A DNA stretch of 64,000 nucleotides from Lachnospiraceae bacterium NE2001 (lineage in GTDB: Bacteria; Bacillota; Clostridia; Lachnospirales; Lachnospiraceae). The stretch lies in NCBI GenBank assembly GCA_900110635.1, contig FOEK01000008.1:104471-168470 (forward strand), written 5' to 3'. This document shows, piece after piece, positions 53,546-63,504 of this stretch (its first letter is position 1; every line of letters begins with the position of its first letter). Below the pieces are notes generated by a model, which was not told the DNA's origin, searched no databases, and saw only the letters and a program-made list of their open reading frames with translations. Position numbers and translations under genes: made by a program.

Positions 53546-55465
53546 TTACATAACTACATTCTTAGGGTTATACGTTGGTACCAGGCTTGATACCGTCTTC
53601 TTTATATTCTCCGAGTCGTTATTAGATGTCTCCATAAGGCTCTTCAGATCTTCACGGAACTTCTCATAGTCCATCTCGATAGGTCTTCCTATATGTATCA
53701 TCTTGTTAGGAGTTTCTTTAAGTCCTTCCTCTCCCATAAGAAGCTCTTCATAAAGCTTCTCTCCTGGTCTAAGACCAGTGAACTTAATATCTATATCCTT
53801 ATATGGCTCGTAGCCCATAAGACGTATCATATTTTCGGCAAGCTCAAGTATCTTAACTGGCTCTCCCATATCCAGGACAAATATCTCTCCACCCTGTGCA
53901 TATACTGACGCCTGAAGCACAAGTGATACAGCCTCTGGTATTGTCATAAAATACCTGATGATGTCTGGATGTGTAACAGTTACAGGACCACCTGCTTCAA
54001 TCTGCTTCTTGAACAGTGGGATAACTGAACCATTAGAACCAAGCACATTACCGAAACGAACAGCAACAAACTGTGTCTTGCCCTGATTCTTCTCAGTCGG
54101 CTCCATTATACCTTCTGCTATCTCTTTTTGTCTGGCAGCCTTGGCCTGTATGATCATCTCACAGATACGCTTTGATGCACCCATGATGTTAGTTGGGTTT
54201 ACCGCCTTATCTGTAGATATAAGTACAAACTTCTCACAGCCATACTTTTCTGCGGCTCTTGCCGTCTTAAGTGTGCCGAACACATTATTCTTGATAGCCT
54301 CATTAGGGCTGTCCTCCATAAGTGGCACGTGCTTATGTGCAGCAGCGTGAAATACTATATCTGGCCTGTAGTCATCAAAGATGCTCTCCATCCTGTGAGT
54401 ATTACGCACGCTTCCGATGAGGAACTCTATATTCTCAGTTATTCCCTTACGGCGAAGCTCCTGCTGGAGATCATAGACATTATTTTCATATATATCAAGT
54501 ACTATAAGCTTCCTTGGACTATGGGACATAATCTGTCTCACCAGCTCTGAACCGATGGATCCACCGCCGCCAGTAACAAGAATTGTCTTACCCTTCAGGT
54601 TGTTGAACACCTCTGTATTATCTACAACGATTGGCTCTCGTCCAAGAAGATCGTCGATACTTACTTTATTAAGTGCTGCCAGAGATACATTCTTGGAGTT
54701 CATCAACTGATAGGTACCAGGAAGAGAACGTATATCCTTGATTCCTGCATTCTGACAAAGTGTGATTATATCTTTTCTTGCCTTTGCTGATGCAGAAGGC
54801 ATAGCAATATATACTCTATCAACTGAATACTTTTCCGCAAGTGATCCTATATCTGAACCGCGACCCTCTACACGTACACCACTTACTATCTGCCCCTGCT
54901 TTTCCTTGTCATCATCAACGAAGCAGACACATTCACCTTCAGTGTACTCACTGTTACGTAGCTCTCTAAGTACAGCAACTCCCGCATCTCCTGCACCATA
55001 TATAATTATCTTAGCAGTATCTTCAGAGTTTCTGTTAAATGTAGTAGCTACGAAAGACTTCCTAAGTCTCCAGGAATATCTCGTAAGTCCTACAAGTATG
55101 GTGAGAACCAAGAAGCAAAGTATATAATAGCTTCTAGGCTGGTGCCACTCAAGTATTATCATACCAGTTATCTGAAGAAGTGTCGCTACGAAGCAGGCAG
55201 CAACTGTCATTAACATTTCTCTGATACTGGCCTTGGCCCACATATAGGAATATAAGTGGAAAAAGTAGAAAACAACAAGCACGCCCACAACGTAAATTGG
55301 GGCGTACTTTAATGAATTATATCCGTATTCATGTGGTATCTTAGATATAGAAAAGTCAAATCTCACCCAAAGTGCAACAAATGAAGCGAGTATACATGCA
55401 ATTATATCGCACAGCATCAGTGCCAGCATTCTGCTTCTTTTTGTTGAAAAAAGTTTTGATAACAT
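53546..55465 (-). CDS. UDP-GlcNAc 4,6-dehydratase (PglF/CapD/WbpM-like)
   Basis: 639 residues. Four N-terminal membrane helices (to about residue 130) are followed by two Rossmann domains: GAGDAGVAVLRELRN and VTGGGGSIGSELVRQI. The catalytic region reads STDKAVNPTNIMGASKR, with Met at the position of the usual SDR Tyr, a hallmark of the PglF/WbpM group. It makes UDP-4-keto-6-deoxy-GlcNAc, the entry to bacillosamine- and QuiNAc/FucNAc-type sugars. The stop is 3 bases after the next gene's start region; the upstream gene is the CpsD kinase. Confidence 0.93.
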   Translation of the reverse strand: MLSKLFSTKRSRMLALMLCDIIACILASFVALWVRFDFSISKIPHEYGYNSLKYAPIYVVGVLVVFYFFHLYSYMWAKASIREMLMTVAACFVATLLQITGMIILEWHQPRSYYILCFLVLTILVGLTRYSWRLRKSFVATTFNRNSEDTAKIIIYGAGDAGVAVLRELRNSEYTEGECVCFVDDDKEKQGQIVSGVRVEGRGSDIGSLAEKYSVDRVYIAMPSASAKARKDIITLCQNAGIKDIRSLPGTYQLMNSKNVSLAALNKVSIDDLLGREPIVVDNTEVFNNLKGKTILVTGGGGSIGSELVRQIMSHSPRKLIVLDIYENNVYDLQQELRRKGITENIEFLIGSVRNTHRMESIFDDYRPDIVFHAAAHKHVPLMEDSPNEAIKNNVFGTLKTARAAEKYGCEKFVLISTDKAVNPTNIMGASKRICEMIIQAKAARQKEIAEGIMEPTEKNQGKTQFVAVRFGNVLGSNGSVIPLFKKQIEAGGPVTVTHPDIIRYFMTIPEAVSLVLQASVYAQGGEIFVLDMGEPVKILELAENMIRLMGYEPYKDIDIKFTGLRPGEKLYEELLMGEEGLKETPNKMIHIGRPIEMDYEKFREDLKSLMETSNNDSENIKKTVSSLVPTYNPKNVVM

Positions 55466-55467
55466 TT

Positions 55468-56187
55468 CTAACTCTTATCTCCATCCTCGCCATAGCCGTA
55501 GCCATAGCTGTCATAATATCCGTAGTAGCCTTTGTAGTAGCCATAGTAACCCTTGCCGCCGCTCTGTACCTTGTTGAGTATAGCGCCAAGTATCTTGCAG
55601 CCACCGGTTTCAAGCTGCTTCTTAACATTTTGAACTACTTTGTAGCTCATATAATCAGACTCGATTACGATGATCGAACCGTCGCATACCTTTGCAACTA
55701 GCACAGCGTCGATAACGCTTCCTAGCGGTGGGCAGTCGATAATGATGTAGTCATAATCTTCTTTCAGTTTATTGATCATCTTGGCGAACTTTTCGCTTCC
55801 AAGTAACTCGGCTGGGTTAGGAGCCTTGGTTCCAGTAAAGAGAATGTTTAGGTTCTCAACATTTGTATCGTAAAGGGTATCCTCAAGCTTTGCCTGACCT
55901 GAGAGGTAATGGCTGAGACCCTTAGTCTCGCGGTCAACTCCATATCGTGCTAATACGACGGACTTTCTTATGTCGGCATCGATATATAGCACCTTCTTTT
56001 TATCTTCGGCGAAGGAACGGGCTATGTTGAAGCTTACCTCAGTCTTTCCCTCGTTTGGAGCACTGGAGGTAATAGCGATAGCCTGGATGTTCTCACCTGA
56101 GAAAGTGATATTTGTACGAACACGCTTGTAGGCTTCGTTAACTTTGAAGTCAAGTTGTTTTAAGTTTTCAAAAGTAATCTTTTCCAT
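55468..56187 (-). CDS. cpsD: CpsD/CapB-type tyrosine autokinase (BY-kinase)
   Basis: 239 residues. Walker A is SSAPNEGKTEVSFNIAR near residues 41-57; the A' and B motifs are KVLYIDADIRKS and YIIIDCPPLGS. The C-terminal tail has a dense tyrosine cluster (about ten Tyr in YYGYYKGYYGYYDSYGYGYG), the autophosphorylation site. It partners with the CpsC adaptor encoded next, and the CpsB phosphatase. Phosphorylation controls polymerisation and chain length. Confidence 0.94.
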   Translation of the reverse strand: MEKITFENLKQLDFKVNEAYKRVRTNITFSGENIQAIAITSSAPNEGKTEVSFNIARSFAEDKKKVLYIDADIRKSVVLARYGVDRETKGLSHYLSGQAKLEDTLYDTNVENLNILFTGTKAPNPAELLGSEKFAKMINKLKEDYDYIIIDCPPLGSVIDAVLVAKVCDGSIIVIESDYMSYKVVQNVKKQLETGGCKILGAILNKVQSGGKGYYGYYKGYYGYYDSYGYGYGEDGDKS

Positions 56188-56206
56188 TTATATTTTCCTT
56201 TATGAC

Positions 56207-56250
56207 ACCTCATCAGTCTGCTTCGCAGACAGCTTCCCCTCAAGGGGAAG
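56207..56250. repeat. REP-like double hairpin between cpsC and cpsD
   Basis: Two adjacent hairpins: GTCTGC/GCAGAC (56216-56230) and CTTCCCCT/AGGGGAAG (56233-56250), preceded by CCTCATCA. From memory this motif is common in gut Firmicutes as a dispersed repeat. It ends at the cpsC stop codon region (56252) and may stabilise or process the mRNA between the two genes. Confidence 0.55.
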
Positions 56251-56251
56251 C

Positions 56252-57022
56252 CTAAGCGGCGTTATCAGTTTTCTTCTTATGACGGGAACGACGTGCAGAT
56301 GAATCACGACCGTGTGAACGTCTCTTTGATGTACCTTCCTCAAGTGGGATAAGTCCCAGTGTGTTGAGGCCGAGGTACTTCTCGATATCGTCAGGTGTCT
56401 TGATTGAGTCGTTAAGTATGTACATAACTGTTATGATACCGCAAATAATAACGAAACCAATCATCGCACCGATTATTGCATTCTTTGTCAGACTTGGCTC
56501 TGATGGATGGTCAGGTATCTGGCCATAGTCCATTATGTTAGGAGCCTGTGTGTCCATAACATCAGCCATACTCTCAGCGCTGACATTTGCCAGCTCATCA
56601 ACAATCTTCTTTGCCAAGAATGCATCGTGGTTGCTGACTGTTATCTCAAGGAAACGAGTGTTGGTTGGATTATTGACTGATATATTATCTCTAAGCTGTT
56701 CAAATGTCATATCCAGTCCCAGATTCTCGATTACTGTCTCAACAACTGGACGGCTCTTGATTACGACGATGTAGTCCTGTGTCAACTGTGTTCCCATCTG
56801 GATATCAGCAAGGGATGTGATACTGGTGGACTTCGTCAAAACGTACATTATTGATGTTGATTTGTACACTGGCTTCATAAAGAGCATTGTGTAACCTGCC
56901 GCAAGACCGAGGCCAAAAACAGATACAAGTATTATAAGCCAGATTTTCGACCACAGAACCTTGATCAGTTCAAGCAAATCGATTTCCACTACATTATTGT
57001 TGTTTGGGGTATTATTATTCAT
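56252..57022 (-). CDS. cpsC: CpsC/Wzz-type chain-length determinant and kinase adaptor
   Basis: 256 residues. Two membrane helices (about 22-45 and 175-200) flank an extracytoplasmic domain typical of polysaccharide co-polymerases. The proline-rich exit motif IPDHPSEPSLTKNA precedes the second helix. The short cytoplasmic C-terminus activates the CpsD kinase in this family. It begins 9 bases after the cpsB stop. Confidence 0.93.
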   Translation of the reverse strand: MNNNTPNNNNVVEIDLLELIKVLWSKIWLIILVSVFGLGLAAGYTMLFMKPVYKSTSIMYVLTKSTSITSLADIQMGTQLTQDYIVVIKSRPVVETVIENLGLDMTFEQLRDNISVNNPTNTRFLEITVSNHDAFLAKKIVDELANVSAESMADVMDTQAPNIMDYGQIPDHPSEPSLTKNAIIGAMIGFVIICGIITVMYILNDSIKTPDDIEKYLGLNTLGLIPLEEGTSKRRSHGRDSSARRSRHKKKTDNAA

Positions 57023-57031
57023 AATTTTCCT

Positions 57032-57760
57032 CTATTCGATGTATTTGCCGTCTACGATGTACTGTGCTGCTTCGTTCAGCATCCACGCCGCATCCGAGCT
57101 ACATTTTTTTTCTATCCATTTTGAGTATTCCTGAACGTATGGAGCCCTAGAGTCAGTATTGTGAGCATCTGTTCCAAAGAAGGTTATGCACCCCTTCTTC
57201 ACCAGTTTTCTGCACCACCTTTTGTTCTCGTTAAGAAAGCCTCCCTCAACGCTGGAAATGTTCATCTGCAGGAGAGTTCCTCTATCCAAGAGTTCGTCTA
57301 TTCGATCCAAATGATCCTCTAGTGCTTGATATCTCTCAACGTGAGCGATTATAGGCCAGAATCTCGCTTGTGTCAACTCATCAATTGAATGAAGTATCTC
57401 TGAAAATGGTGTTCGTATGTTATATTCAACCAGAACGTACTTAGTTCCGTTCATCGTATGAATCTTGCCTTCACGAAGCCTCTGTACTATTCCCTCCTCA
57501 TAGAGAATCTCATTTCCGAGATATAACTCCAGATCAGGAAACTTGCCTGTTTCGGCAACAGCCTGTTTAAGAGCTTCGTACTTCTGGTCCAGTTCTTCGT
57601 ATTCGTATGTATTCTTACCTAGAATATAATGAGGTGTCAGGATTATCTTCCTTGTCCCCTCTGAGTAGGCAATATCAATCATATCGAGTGACGTCTCTAG
57701 ATTTCGAGAGCCGTCATCTACACCCGGGAGTATATGACAATGTATATCAAAAAGTTGCAT
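57032..57760 (-). CDS. cpsB: CpsB/YwqE-type tyrosine-protein phosphatase (PHP fold)
   Basis: 242 residues of the PHP metallophosphatase family. The metal-binding motifs are FDIHCHILPGVDDGSRN at the start, the middle PIIAHVERYQAL and the C-terminal FFGTDAHNTDS. It dephosphorylates the CpsD tyrosine tail. It follows the membrane protein gene at 57775 and precedes cpsC in one operon. Confidence 0.94.
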   Translation of the reverse strand: MQLFDIHCHILPGVDDGSRNLETSLDMIDIAYSEGTRKIILTPHYILGKNTYEYEELDQKYEALKQAVAETGKFPDLELYLGNEILYEEGIVQRLREGKIHTMNGTKYVLVEYNIRTPFSEILHSIDELTQARFWPIIAHVERYQALEDHLDRIDELLDRGTLLQMNISSVEGGFLNENKRWCRKLVKKGCITFFGTDAHNTDSRAPYVQEYSKWIEKKCSSDAAWMLNEAAQYIVDGKYIE

Positions 57761-57774
57761 CTATTCCCTTTCTA

Positions 57775-59286
57775 TCAGCCTTTCTCTCGGCGCATATTGA
57801 TGTATAGTCCTGTGAGGGACATACCTATCACACCTCCAAAGAAACCGATTATTATGATGATCTTAATAATCCAATCAATGTAATCATTAATAAAGCTATA
57901 CAGATAGTCAGGTTCGATAAATATCTTTCCCCCACTATGTAATATATATATAACTGCTGCGAGCAAAATGGTCACCGCAGTTCCTATCAATTCAGATGTA
58001 GCAATAGATCGCACACCTCTATCACGCCTTAGATCCATAAAAATATTGAGAAATGCAGATATCAGTATGGCCACTCCTGAAAGTATACCAGCCACCATCA
58101 GACTTAAACTCAAATCCTTTTGAAGTCCTCTGATATAAGGTGCTATACTGCAGTCCTTTGTCATATCGCTGGCCTGCATATCTATCAAAGCCTTCTTCTC
58201 TTCCACCAGGAAATCCTCGTAACCGAGAATCTCAGAATCACTAACTGCCACATCAGAGAGATACTTTGTGTATGCATATCTAAAGTAACCGCTGCTCTGT
58301 ATATTCTGTACTATCCTATTGTTATTGTACAAGCTAATTGCCACAGCTATTACTGCAAATGTCATAACAACCGCTATCGCAGTTGTCACAGTGAGCGTAT
58401 TTCGACACACCTTTCTGATACGTCTGCGAGCCGTATGACCCTTGCGTGGTCTCTTGCTGTCACCGGACTTCAGTCTGATGCATTTCTTTGCAAAGAGAAC
58501 AGCCGCTACAAGTACGTTAATGGCAACGATCACAATTCCAATAATAATAAGTATTGTAGGAACAATGCTTGGTACGATTGATTTATCAGCTTCCAGAGTA
58601 TATTCTGAGTCACCATTTGAGATGACTATCTTATCCTCAGTCATTATGATGCTGGCGTCTGTCTCTGTAGCCTTGGGTTTCTGGCTGTGCTTACGTCTGG
58701 CTGATTCCTCAGACTCAATGTCCTGGAACATATCCTCAACCTCTTTGTCACTCAGCTCCTTGGCAGCTTTAGTTGCATCGTTATCTTTATTGGACTTACC
58801 GTTACTATTCTTGTCACCGGTGTCAGAACCATCGCTATCGCCCGTGCCAACTCCATCCTCTGGACTCCAGTCATCGAGATTTACGGTGTTACCCGAACCA
58901 GTGCTATCATTACCGTTACTGCCATCCGAGTTTCCATTAGCGTCTGTGTTCCCTGTACCGTCAGTGCCATCCGTTGCACCAACCTCGTACACATATCCCG
59001 AGCTAACACCAGACTGTACATTCGAATATATGTAACTAATGGCCTTGTCAGCCTGTGATGCGGAGAGATCCACGTCATCAGCAGCCAGGTAACTATACAA
59101 CTGGCTGATATAGCTGGAGTAAGCCCTGTAGGTCTTGCCATTATAAGTAAATGTCCCACTGGCCGCAGCTATAACGCGCGCTTCGTCACCATTGATATCC
59201 CCAGCCCAAGCCTTCTCTCTGGCCACGCTGAAAGATATCAATACCGCGAAGATCAATATAAAAATGTAAGTAAGTTTTTTCTTCAT
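57775..59286 (-). CDS. Uncharacterised secreted/membrane protein at the head of the EPS regulatory operon
   Basis: 503 residues. There is a signal peptide (MKKKLTYIFILIFAVLISF). A globular domain follows to about residue 100, then a long low-complexity Gly/Asp/Asn/Ser linker (about 105-170) and a charged region. Four or five membrane helices are spread over the C-terminal half: about 240-265, 300-325, 385-410, 430-450 and the last at the C-terminus. The long N-terminal ectodomain plus multi-helix membrane part is unlike CpsA/LytR proteins. It lies 14 bases upstream of cpsB on the transcript, so a role in polymer export or attachment is plausible but unproven. Confidence 0.75.
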   Translation of the reverse strand: MKKKLTYIFILIFAVLISFSVAREKAWAGDINGDEARVIAAASGTFTYNGKTYRAYSSYISQLYSYLAADDVDLSASQADKAISYIYSNVQSGVSSGYVYEVGATDGTDGTGNTDANGNSDGSNGNDSTGSGNTVNLDDWSPEDGVGTGDSDGSDTGDKNSNGKSNKDNDATKAAKELSDKEVEDMFQDIESEESARRKHSQKPKATETDASIIMTEDKIVISNGDSEYTLEADKSIVPSIVPTILIIIGIVIVAINVLVAAVLFAKKCIRLKSGDSKRPRKGHTARRRIRKVCRNTLTVTTAIAVVMTFAVIAVAISLYNNNRIVQNIQSSGYFRYAYTKYLSDVAVSDSEILGYEDFLVEEKKALIDMQASDMTKDCSIAPYIRGLQKDLSLSLMVAGILSGVAILISAFLNIFMDLRRDRGVRSIATSELIGTAVTILLAAVIYILHSGGKIFIEPDYLYSFINDYIDWIIKIIIIIGFFGGVIGMSLTGLYINMRREKG

Positions 59287-59298
59287 AGTTTACATAAT

Positions 59299-59331
59299 AA
59301 TGTGCAGGAGGGACAGACCCCATTGCACATT
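59299..59331. repeat. REP-like hairpin containing GGGACAGACCCC
   Basis: Eight-base arms AATGTGCA/TGCACATT surround GGAGGGACAGACCCC. The motif resembles dispersed repeats in clostridial genomes (from memory). It lies upstream of the EPS operon. Confidence 0.5.
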
Positions 59332-59352
59332 GGTTCGTACCTATAAAACGTA

Positions 59353-59391
59353 GTTAAAGCTACCGAGTGTACTCCACCCGGCAGCTTTAAC
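59353..59391 (-). terminator. Rho-independent terminator after the cell-wall-binding protein gene
   Basis: Arms GTTAAAGCTACCG (59353-59365) and CGGCAGCTTTAAC (59379-59391) pair on the - strand with one G-U wobble. A T-rich stretch (TACGTTTTATA) follows. It separates this gene from the EPS operon downstream. Confidence 0.78.
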
Positions 59392-59446
59392 CCCTTTATC
59401 TTAGTTGCCTAAGTATTATTTCTAATATCTTTATTCGTTATTAGGA

Positions 59447-60610
59447 TTATTTCTCCTGCTTAGCAGCCTGAGCATAACCCTGTCTTGAGAGTGACTGTAC
59501 CCAAGCTTCACCTGTAAGATCGCCATCCATAACAAGCTTTCCATCCTTAACTTCAGCTGAATAAGCTGTACCATTAGCCTTGAATGAAATCTTTGTTCCG
59601 TTAGCTGAGATATCTGAGAATGTTACACCACCACAAGATACTGATGCTGCGTATGAACCCTTACCAGTAGATGTGTTGAATGCCTTAACAAGATCTGTAA
59701 GACCTGATTTAAATGATACAGTAACCTTAGCTGTTGAACCAGAAGCGATGCCATCGATAACGTCAGCAATCTTCTTGTTAGAACCAACTACAACGATTGT
59801 ACCATTGTCGTTCTTTACAGTGTAGCTCTTGCCATTGTATGTAACAGCCTTTGTCTCACCATTCTTTGTATAAGAAGCAACGAGATCATTGAGATCCTTA
59901 CCACTTCCACCAGCTGAGAATGTAAATGTAGCAGATGAACTTACGTTAGGTGTAAATACTGTATTGTAGCTCTTTGTATCTGGCGTATCTGGCGTATCTG
60001 GCACATCAGGATTTGCAGGAACCTGCTCTACAAGATATCCTCTGTCATCGAATGTGTACTCAACACCATCGATCTTAACAGTTGTGCTCTTCTCATAGTA
60101 ACCTGATGAATCCATGTAGTACCAACCTACACTATCTTTATACCACTGAGCCTTTGGAGCATATGTCCAGTACTGATTAGCACTGATCCAGTAACCATCA
60201 ACCCACTCGCTCTGAGCATATGTATCATAATCCCATACATAGTACCAGCCGCCGTTTGTCCAGCACCAGCCCTTACACTCAGCATAACCAGCGGCATTTG
60301 ATCTGTACTTTGTACCATCAATCCACTGAACACCGTTTACCTGATACCAGCCTGATGTATCCTCATACCACCAACCCTTTGTGTCTCTCTTCCAAGAAGC
60401 TGTTGGCTTGTATGACCAATAACCATCTGAACTGAGCCAGCATCCGTCAACCCACTCGCTGTATGCATAAGAACCATCAGAGTGCTTATACCACCAGCCA
60501 TTGTCGCCGTTAACCCACTCGCCACTGTATGCCTTAGCAGCAGTTGTAGGAGCAAGTATTGTACCTGCAACAAGTGCAGCAGCAACTAAACCACCTAAAA
60601 ATTTCTTCAT
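59447..60610 (-). CDS. Secreted cell-wall-binding repeat protein with a novel C-terminal domain
   Basis: 387 residues from ATG 60610 (MKKFLGGLVAAALVAGTIL), with AAGGGGA upstream. A signal peptide ends near AKAYSGEW. Residues about 30-205 are W/Y/G-rich repeats of the choline-/cell-wall-binding type (NGWWYKHSDGSYAYSEWVDG, GWWYEDTSGWYQVNG, GWYYMDSSGYYEK). A PDVPDTPDTPDT linker leads to a C-terminal domain of about 170 residues (FTFSAGGSGKDLNDLVASYT) of unknown family. It is exported and should bind the cell wall or its polymer. Confidence 0.85.
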   Translation of the reverse strand: MKKFLGGLVAAALVAGTILAPTTAAKAYSGEWVNGDNGWWYKHSDGSYAYSEWVDGCWLSSDGYWSYKPTASWKRDTKGWWYEDTSGWYQVNGVQWIDGTKYRSNAAGYAECKGWCWTNGGWYYVWDYDTYAQSEWVDGYWISANQYWTYAPKAQWYKDSVGWYYMDSSGYYEKSTTVKIDGVEYTFDDRGYLVEQVPANPDVPDTPDTPDTKSYNTVFTPNVSSSATFTFSAGGSGKDLNDLVASYTKNGETKAVTYNGKSYTVKNDNGTIVVVGSNKKIADVIDGIASGSTAKVTVSFKSGLTDLVKAFNTSTGKGSYAASVSCGGVTFSDISANGTKISFKANGTAYSAEVKDGKLVMDGDLTGEAWVQSLSRQGYAQAAKQEK

Positions 60611-60721
60611 AACTAGTTTCCCCTTTTCATTAAATATTTCCCTTTTTATCCTTCGCATCATACATTTTTCCTCTTCGCACCATGCAAAAAAAACAAATAG
60701 GGATAAACAAAAATCCTTTGT

Positions 60722-60750
60722 ATATTAACACGATATTATGCAGATTTCAA
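60722..60750 (-). promoter_or_regulatory. Possible sigma-A promoter of the cell-wall-binding protein gene
   Basis: On the - strand TTGAAA (60745-60750), a 17-base spacer and TAATAT (60722-60727) lie about 110 bases upstream of the ATG at 60610. The region is AT-rich, so chance matches are possible. Confidence 0.4.
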
Positions 60751-60851
60751 TAATAAATATCTGTTTTTTTACATTTTTTACAAAATGTAAAAGAATTTCT
60801 AGTCAATCTGCCACTATAGTCAATGAAATGTTGTCGTGAGGGCCACCAACT

Positions 60852-60864
60852 GGGGACGGTTCTC
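60852..60864. repeat. GGGGACGGTTCTC repeat, copy downstream of clpB
   Basis: Shares CACCAA-N-GGGGACGGTTCTC with copies at 63505-63517 and 63540-63551. The three copies flank clpB on both sides. Confidence 0.5.
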
Positions 60865-60883
60865 ACGTGTCGATTTTATTGGG

Positions 60884-63472
60884 TTAGCGTTTACGGCAAG
60901 TGAGGGCGCCATCTTCTACGTCGATCAGCACTGTATCGCCCATTGCCAGGGTGTTGCTGAGGATGGCTCTTGCAACCAATGTCTCCACATTCTTCTGCAG
61001 GAATCGCTTCAGTGGTCTTGCGCCGTACACTGGATCGTAGCCGCAGTCGATGATGTAGTCGCGGGCCGCCTCTGACAACTCGATACTTATCTCCTTGTCA
61101 GCGATACGACGGTTAAGGTCTGCCATCAGCAGTTCAATGATGCCTGCAATGTTGTCCTTGGTAAGTGGCTTGAACATTATTATTTCATCCAGACGATTCA
61201 GGAATTCTGGTCTGAAATGCAGTCTCAGCATATCTGTCACCTGCTTCTCTGCCTCTTCTTTGATGTTGCCATTATCGTCAATGCCCTCAAGCAGGAACTC
61301 AGAGCCGATATTTGATGTCATTATAAGTATAGTATTCTTGAAGTCTACCAGGTTGCCCTTTGAATCTGTGATACGACCGTCGTCCAGTATCTGGAGCATT
61401 ATGTTGAACACATCTGGATGTGCCTTCTCTACCTCGTCGAAGAGCACTACCGAGTAAGGACTGCGCCTTACCGCGTCTGTCAGCTGGCCACCCTCGTCGT
61501 AACCCACATATCCTGGAGGCGCTCCGATGAGCCTTGACACGCTGTGCTTCTCCATATACTCACTCATATCTATCCTTATTATATTGTTCTCGTTATCGAA
61601 GAGAGCCTCGGCCAGCGTCTTGGCCAGTTCTGTCTTACCAACGCCCGTAGGACCAAGGAAGAGAAATGAACCGATTGGCTTTGTCGGGTCTTTAATGCCA
61701 GCCTTGGATCTGATGATTGCCTCGCTTACCAGCGATACAGCATCATCCTGTCCCACTACTCTCTTGTGGAGCTCGTCTGTAAGGTGCAGAGTCTTGTTGC
61801 GCTCTGACTCCGACAGCTTGGATACAGGGATGCCGGTCCACTTGGAAATGATCTTGGCAATCTCCTCGTCAGTTACATTTTCATGGAGCAGCTGTCTTTC
61901 TTTCACAGTCGCACTGTTCTCCAGAGCGTCCAGCTCTTTTTCAAGTTCAGGGATGGTGCCATACTGCAGCTTTGCAGCCAGGTCGTAATCGTTCTTACGC
62001 TGTGCTATCTCCAGCTCATCCTTGGCATTTTCTATCTCTTCACGTATCTTCTTGACACGCTCCACCTCAGCTTTTTCATTTTCCCAGGTAGCCTTCATGG
62101 AGTTTGCTTTATCCTTCAGCTCAGCCAGCTCGTTCTCTATGCTGGCGCAGCGCTCCTGAGACAGGTGGTCGTCTTCATTCCTCAGAGCCGTTACTTCTAT
62201 TTCAAGCTGCATGATCTTACGGTTGATCTCGTCCACCTCGGCAGGCATAGAGTTCAGCTCCGTCTTGATCATAGCGCAGGCTTCGTCCACCAGATCGATG
62301 GCCTTGTCTGGCAGGAAGCGGTCGGTGATATATCTGTTGGAAAGAGTCGCAGCCGCAACCAACGCCGTGTCACTTATCTTAACGCCGTGGAACACTTCGT
62401 ACCGGTTTTTGATTCCTCTTAATATTGAAATGGTATCTTCCACGGTTGGCTCGCTGATGCTAACCGGCTGGAACCTACGCTCCAGCGCCTTATCCTTCTC
62501 GATATATTTCCTATACTCATCTACTGTCGTTGCACCGATACAGTGGAGCTCGCCTCTTGCCAGCATAGGCTTCAGCATATTTCCTGCATCCAGGCTGCCG
62601 TCTGTCTTGCCCGCACCAACTATGGTGTGAAGTTCGTCGATGAAGAGAATGATCTGGCCGTCCGACTTCTTCACCTCGTCCAGCACTGACTTAAGTCTTT
62701 CCTCGAACTCGCCTCTGTATTTGGCACCTGCAATGAGTGAGCCCATATCCAACGCAAATATCTCTTTGTCCTTCAGTGAATCAGGCACGTCGCCCTTTAC
62801 GATTCGCTGTGCCAGACCCTCTATAGCAGCGGTCTTGCCAACGCCCGGGTCACCGATTAGAACAGGGTTGTTCTTGGTCTTTCTGGACAGGATTCTTACT
62901 ATATTTCTTATCTCTGCATCACGGCCGATAACTGGGTCCAGCTTCTGCTCTCTCGCTCTCTGTACCAGGTTGTAACCGAACTTCTCCAGTGCATCATATG
63001 TATCCTCTGGATTGTCGGACTCCACCTTCTTGGTGCCTCTCACCTCGGCCAGAGTCTTCAGGAAATCCTTCTTATTTACACTGAACTTCTTGAACAAATC
63101 CTTCACATCTGAGCCAGCCTTATCCAGCAGTGCTATAAACAGATGCTCCACTGAGATATAGTCGTCACCCATCTTTTTTGCCTCTGTCTCGGCAGATAGC
63201 AGGACACGGCTCATTTCCTGTCCCATATAGATATCCTCTGACGAACCCGAAACGCGAGGTCTCGACTTCACCAGCTCGTACGCAGCATCCACAAATGCCG
63301 ACGTTGCTATTCCCATTTTATCTAATAACTTCTTGATCAGGCTGTCGTCTATGGTGATCAACGCGTATAGCAGGTGTTCCGACGTCACTTCCTGATTGTT
63401 CATCTCCATCGCAAGTCTCTGGCTTTCCTCCACAGCCTCAATCGACTTCCTTGTCAACTTATCCGCATTCAT
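60884..63472 (-). CDS. clpB: ClpB-type AAA+ disaggregase
   Basis: 862 residues from ATG 63472 ([21 protein letters not shown]), which has GGAAAGGAG upstream; the open frame extends 10 codons further. An N-terminal Clp domain (two repeats) leads to a first AAA module with [15 protein letters not shown] (Walker A) and a middle coiled coil (about 410-540, Glu/Lys/Arg-rich). The second module has [20 protein letters not shown] and [12 protein letters not shown]. The middle coiled coil identifies ClpB rather than ClpA/C. With DnaK it rescues aggregated proteins. A CIRCE operator and sigma-A promoter lie upstream. Confidence 0.95.
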   Translation of the reverse strand: MNADKLTRKSIEAVEESQRLAMEMNNQEVTSEHLLYALITIDDSLIKKLLDKMGIATSAFVDAAYELVKSRPRVSGSSEDIYMGQEMSRVLLSAETEAKKMGDDYISVEHLFIALLDKAGSDVKDLFKKFSVNKKDFLKTLAEVRGTKKVESDNPEDTYDALEKFGYNLVQRAREQKLDPVIGRDAEIRNIVRILSRKTKNNPVLIGDPGVGKTAAIEGLAQRIVKGDVPDSLKDKEIFALDMGSLIAGAKYRGEFEERLKSVLDEVKKSDGQIILFIDELHTIVGAGKTDGSLDAGNMLKPMLARGELHCIGATTVDEYRKYIEKDKALERRFQPVSISEPTVEDTISILRGIKNRYEVFHGVKISDTALVAAATLSNRYITDRFLPDKAIDLVDEACAMIKTELNSMPAEVDEINRKIMQLEIEVTALRNEDDHLSQERCASIENELAELKDKANSMKATWENEKAEVERVKKIREEIENAKDELEIAQRKNDYDLAAKLQYGTIPELEKELDALENSATVKERQLLHENVTDEEIAKIISKWTGIPVSKLSESERNKTLHLTDELHKRVVGQDDAVSLVSEAIIRSKAGIKDPTKPIGSFLFLGPTGVGKTELAKTLAEALFDNENNIIRIDMSEYMEKHSVSRLIGAPPGYVGYDEGGQLTDAVRRSPYSVVLFDEVEKAHPDVFNIMLQILDDGRITDSKGNLVDFKNTILIMTSNIGSEFLLEGIDDNGNIKEEAEKQVTDMLRLHFRPEFLNRLDEIIMFKPLTKDNIAGIIELLMADLNRRIADKEISIELSEAARDYIIDCGYDPVYGARPLKRFLQKNVETLVARAILSNTLAMGDTVLIDVEDGALTCRKR

Positions 63473-63504
63473 AATCTCACTCCTTTCCCATAAAATCACC
63501 AATC

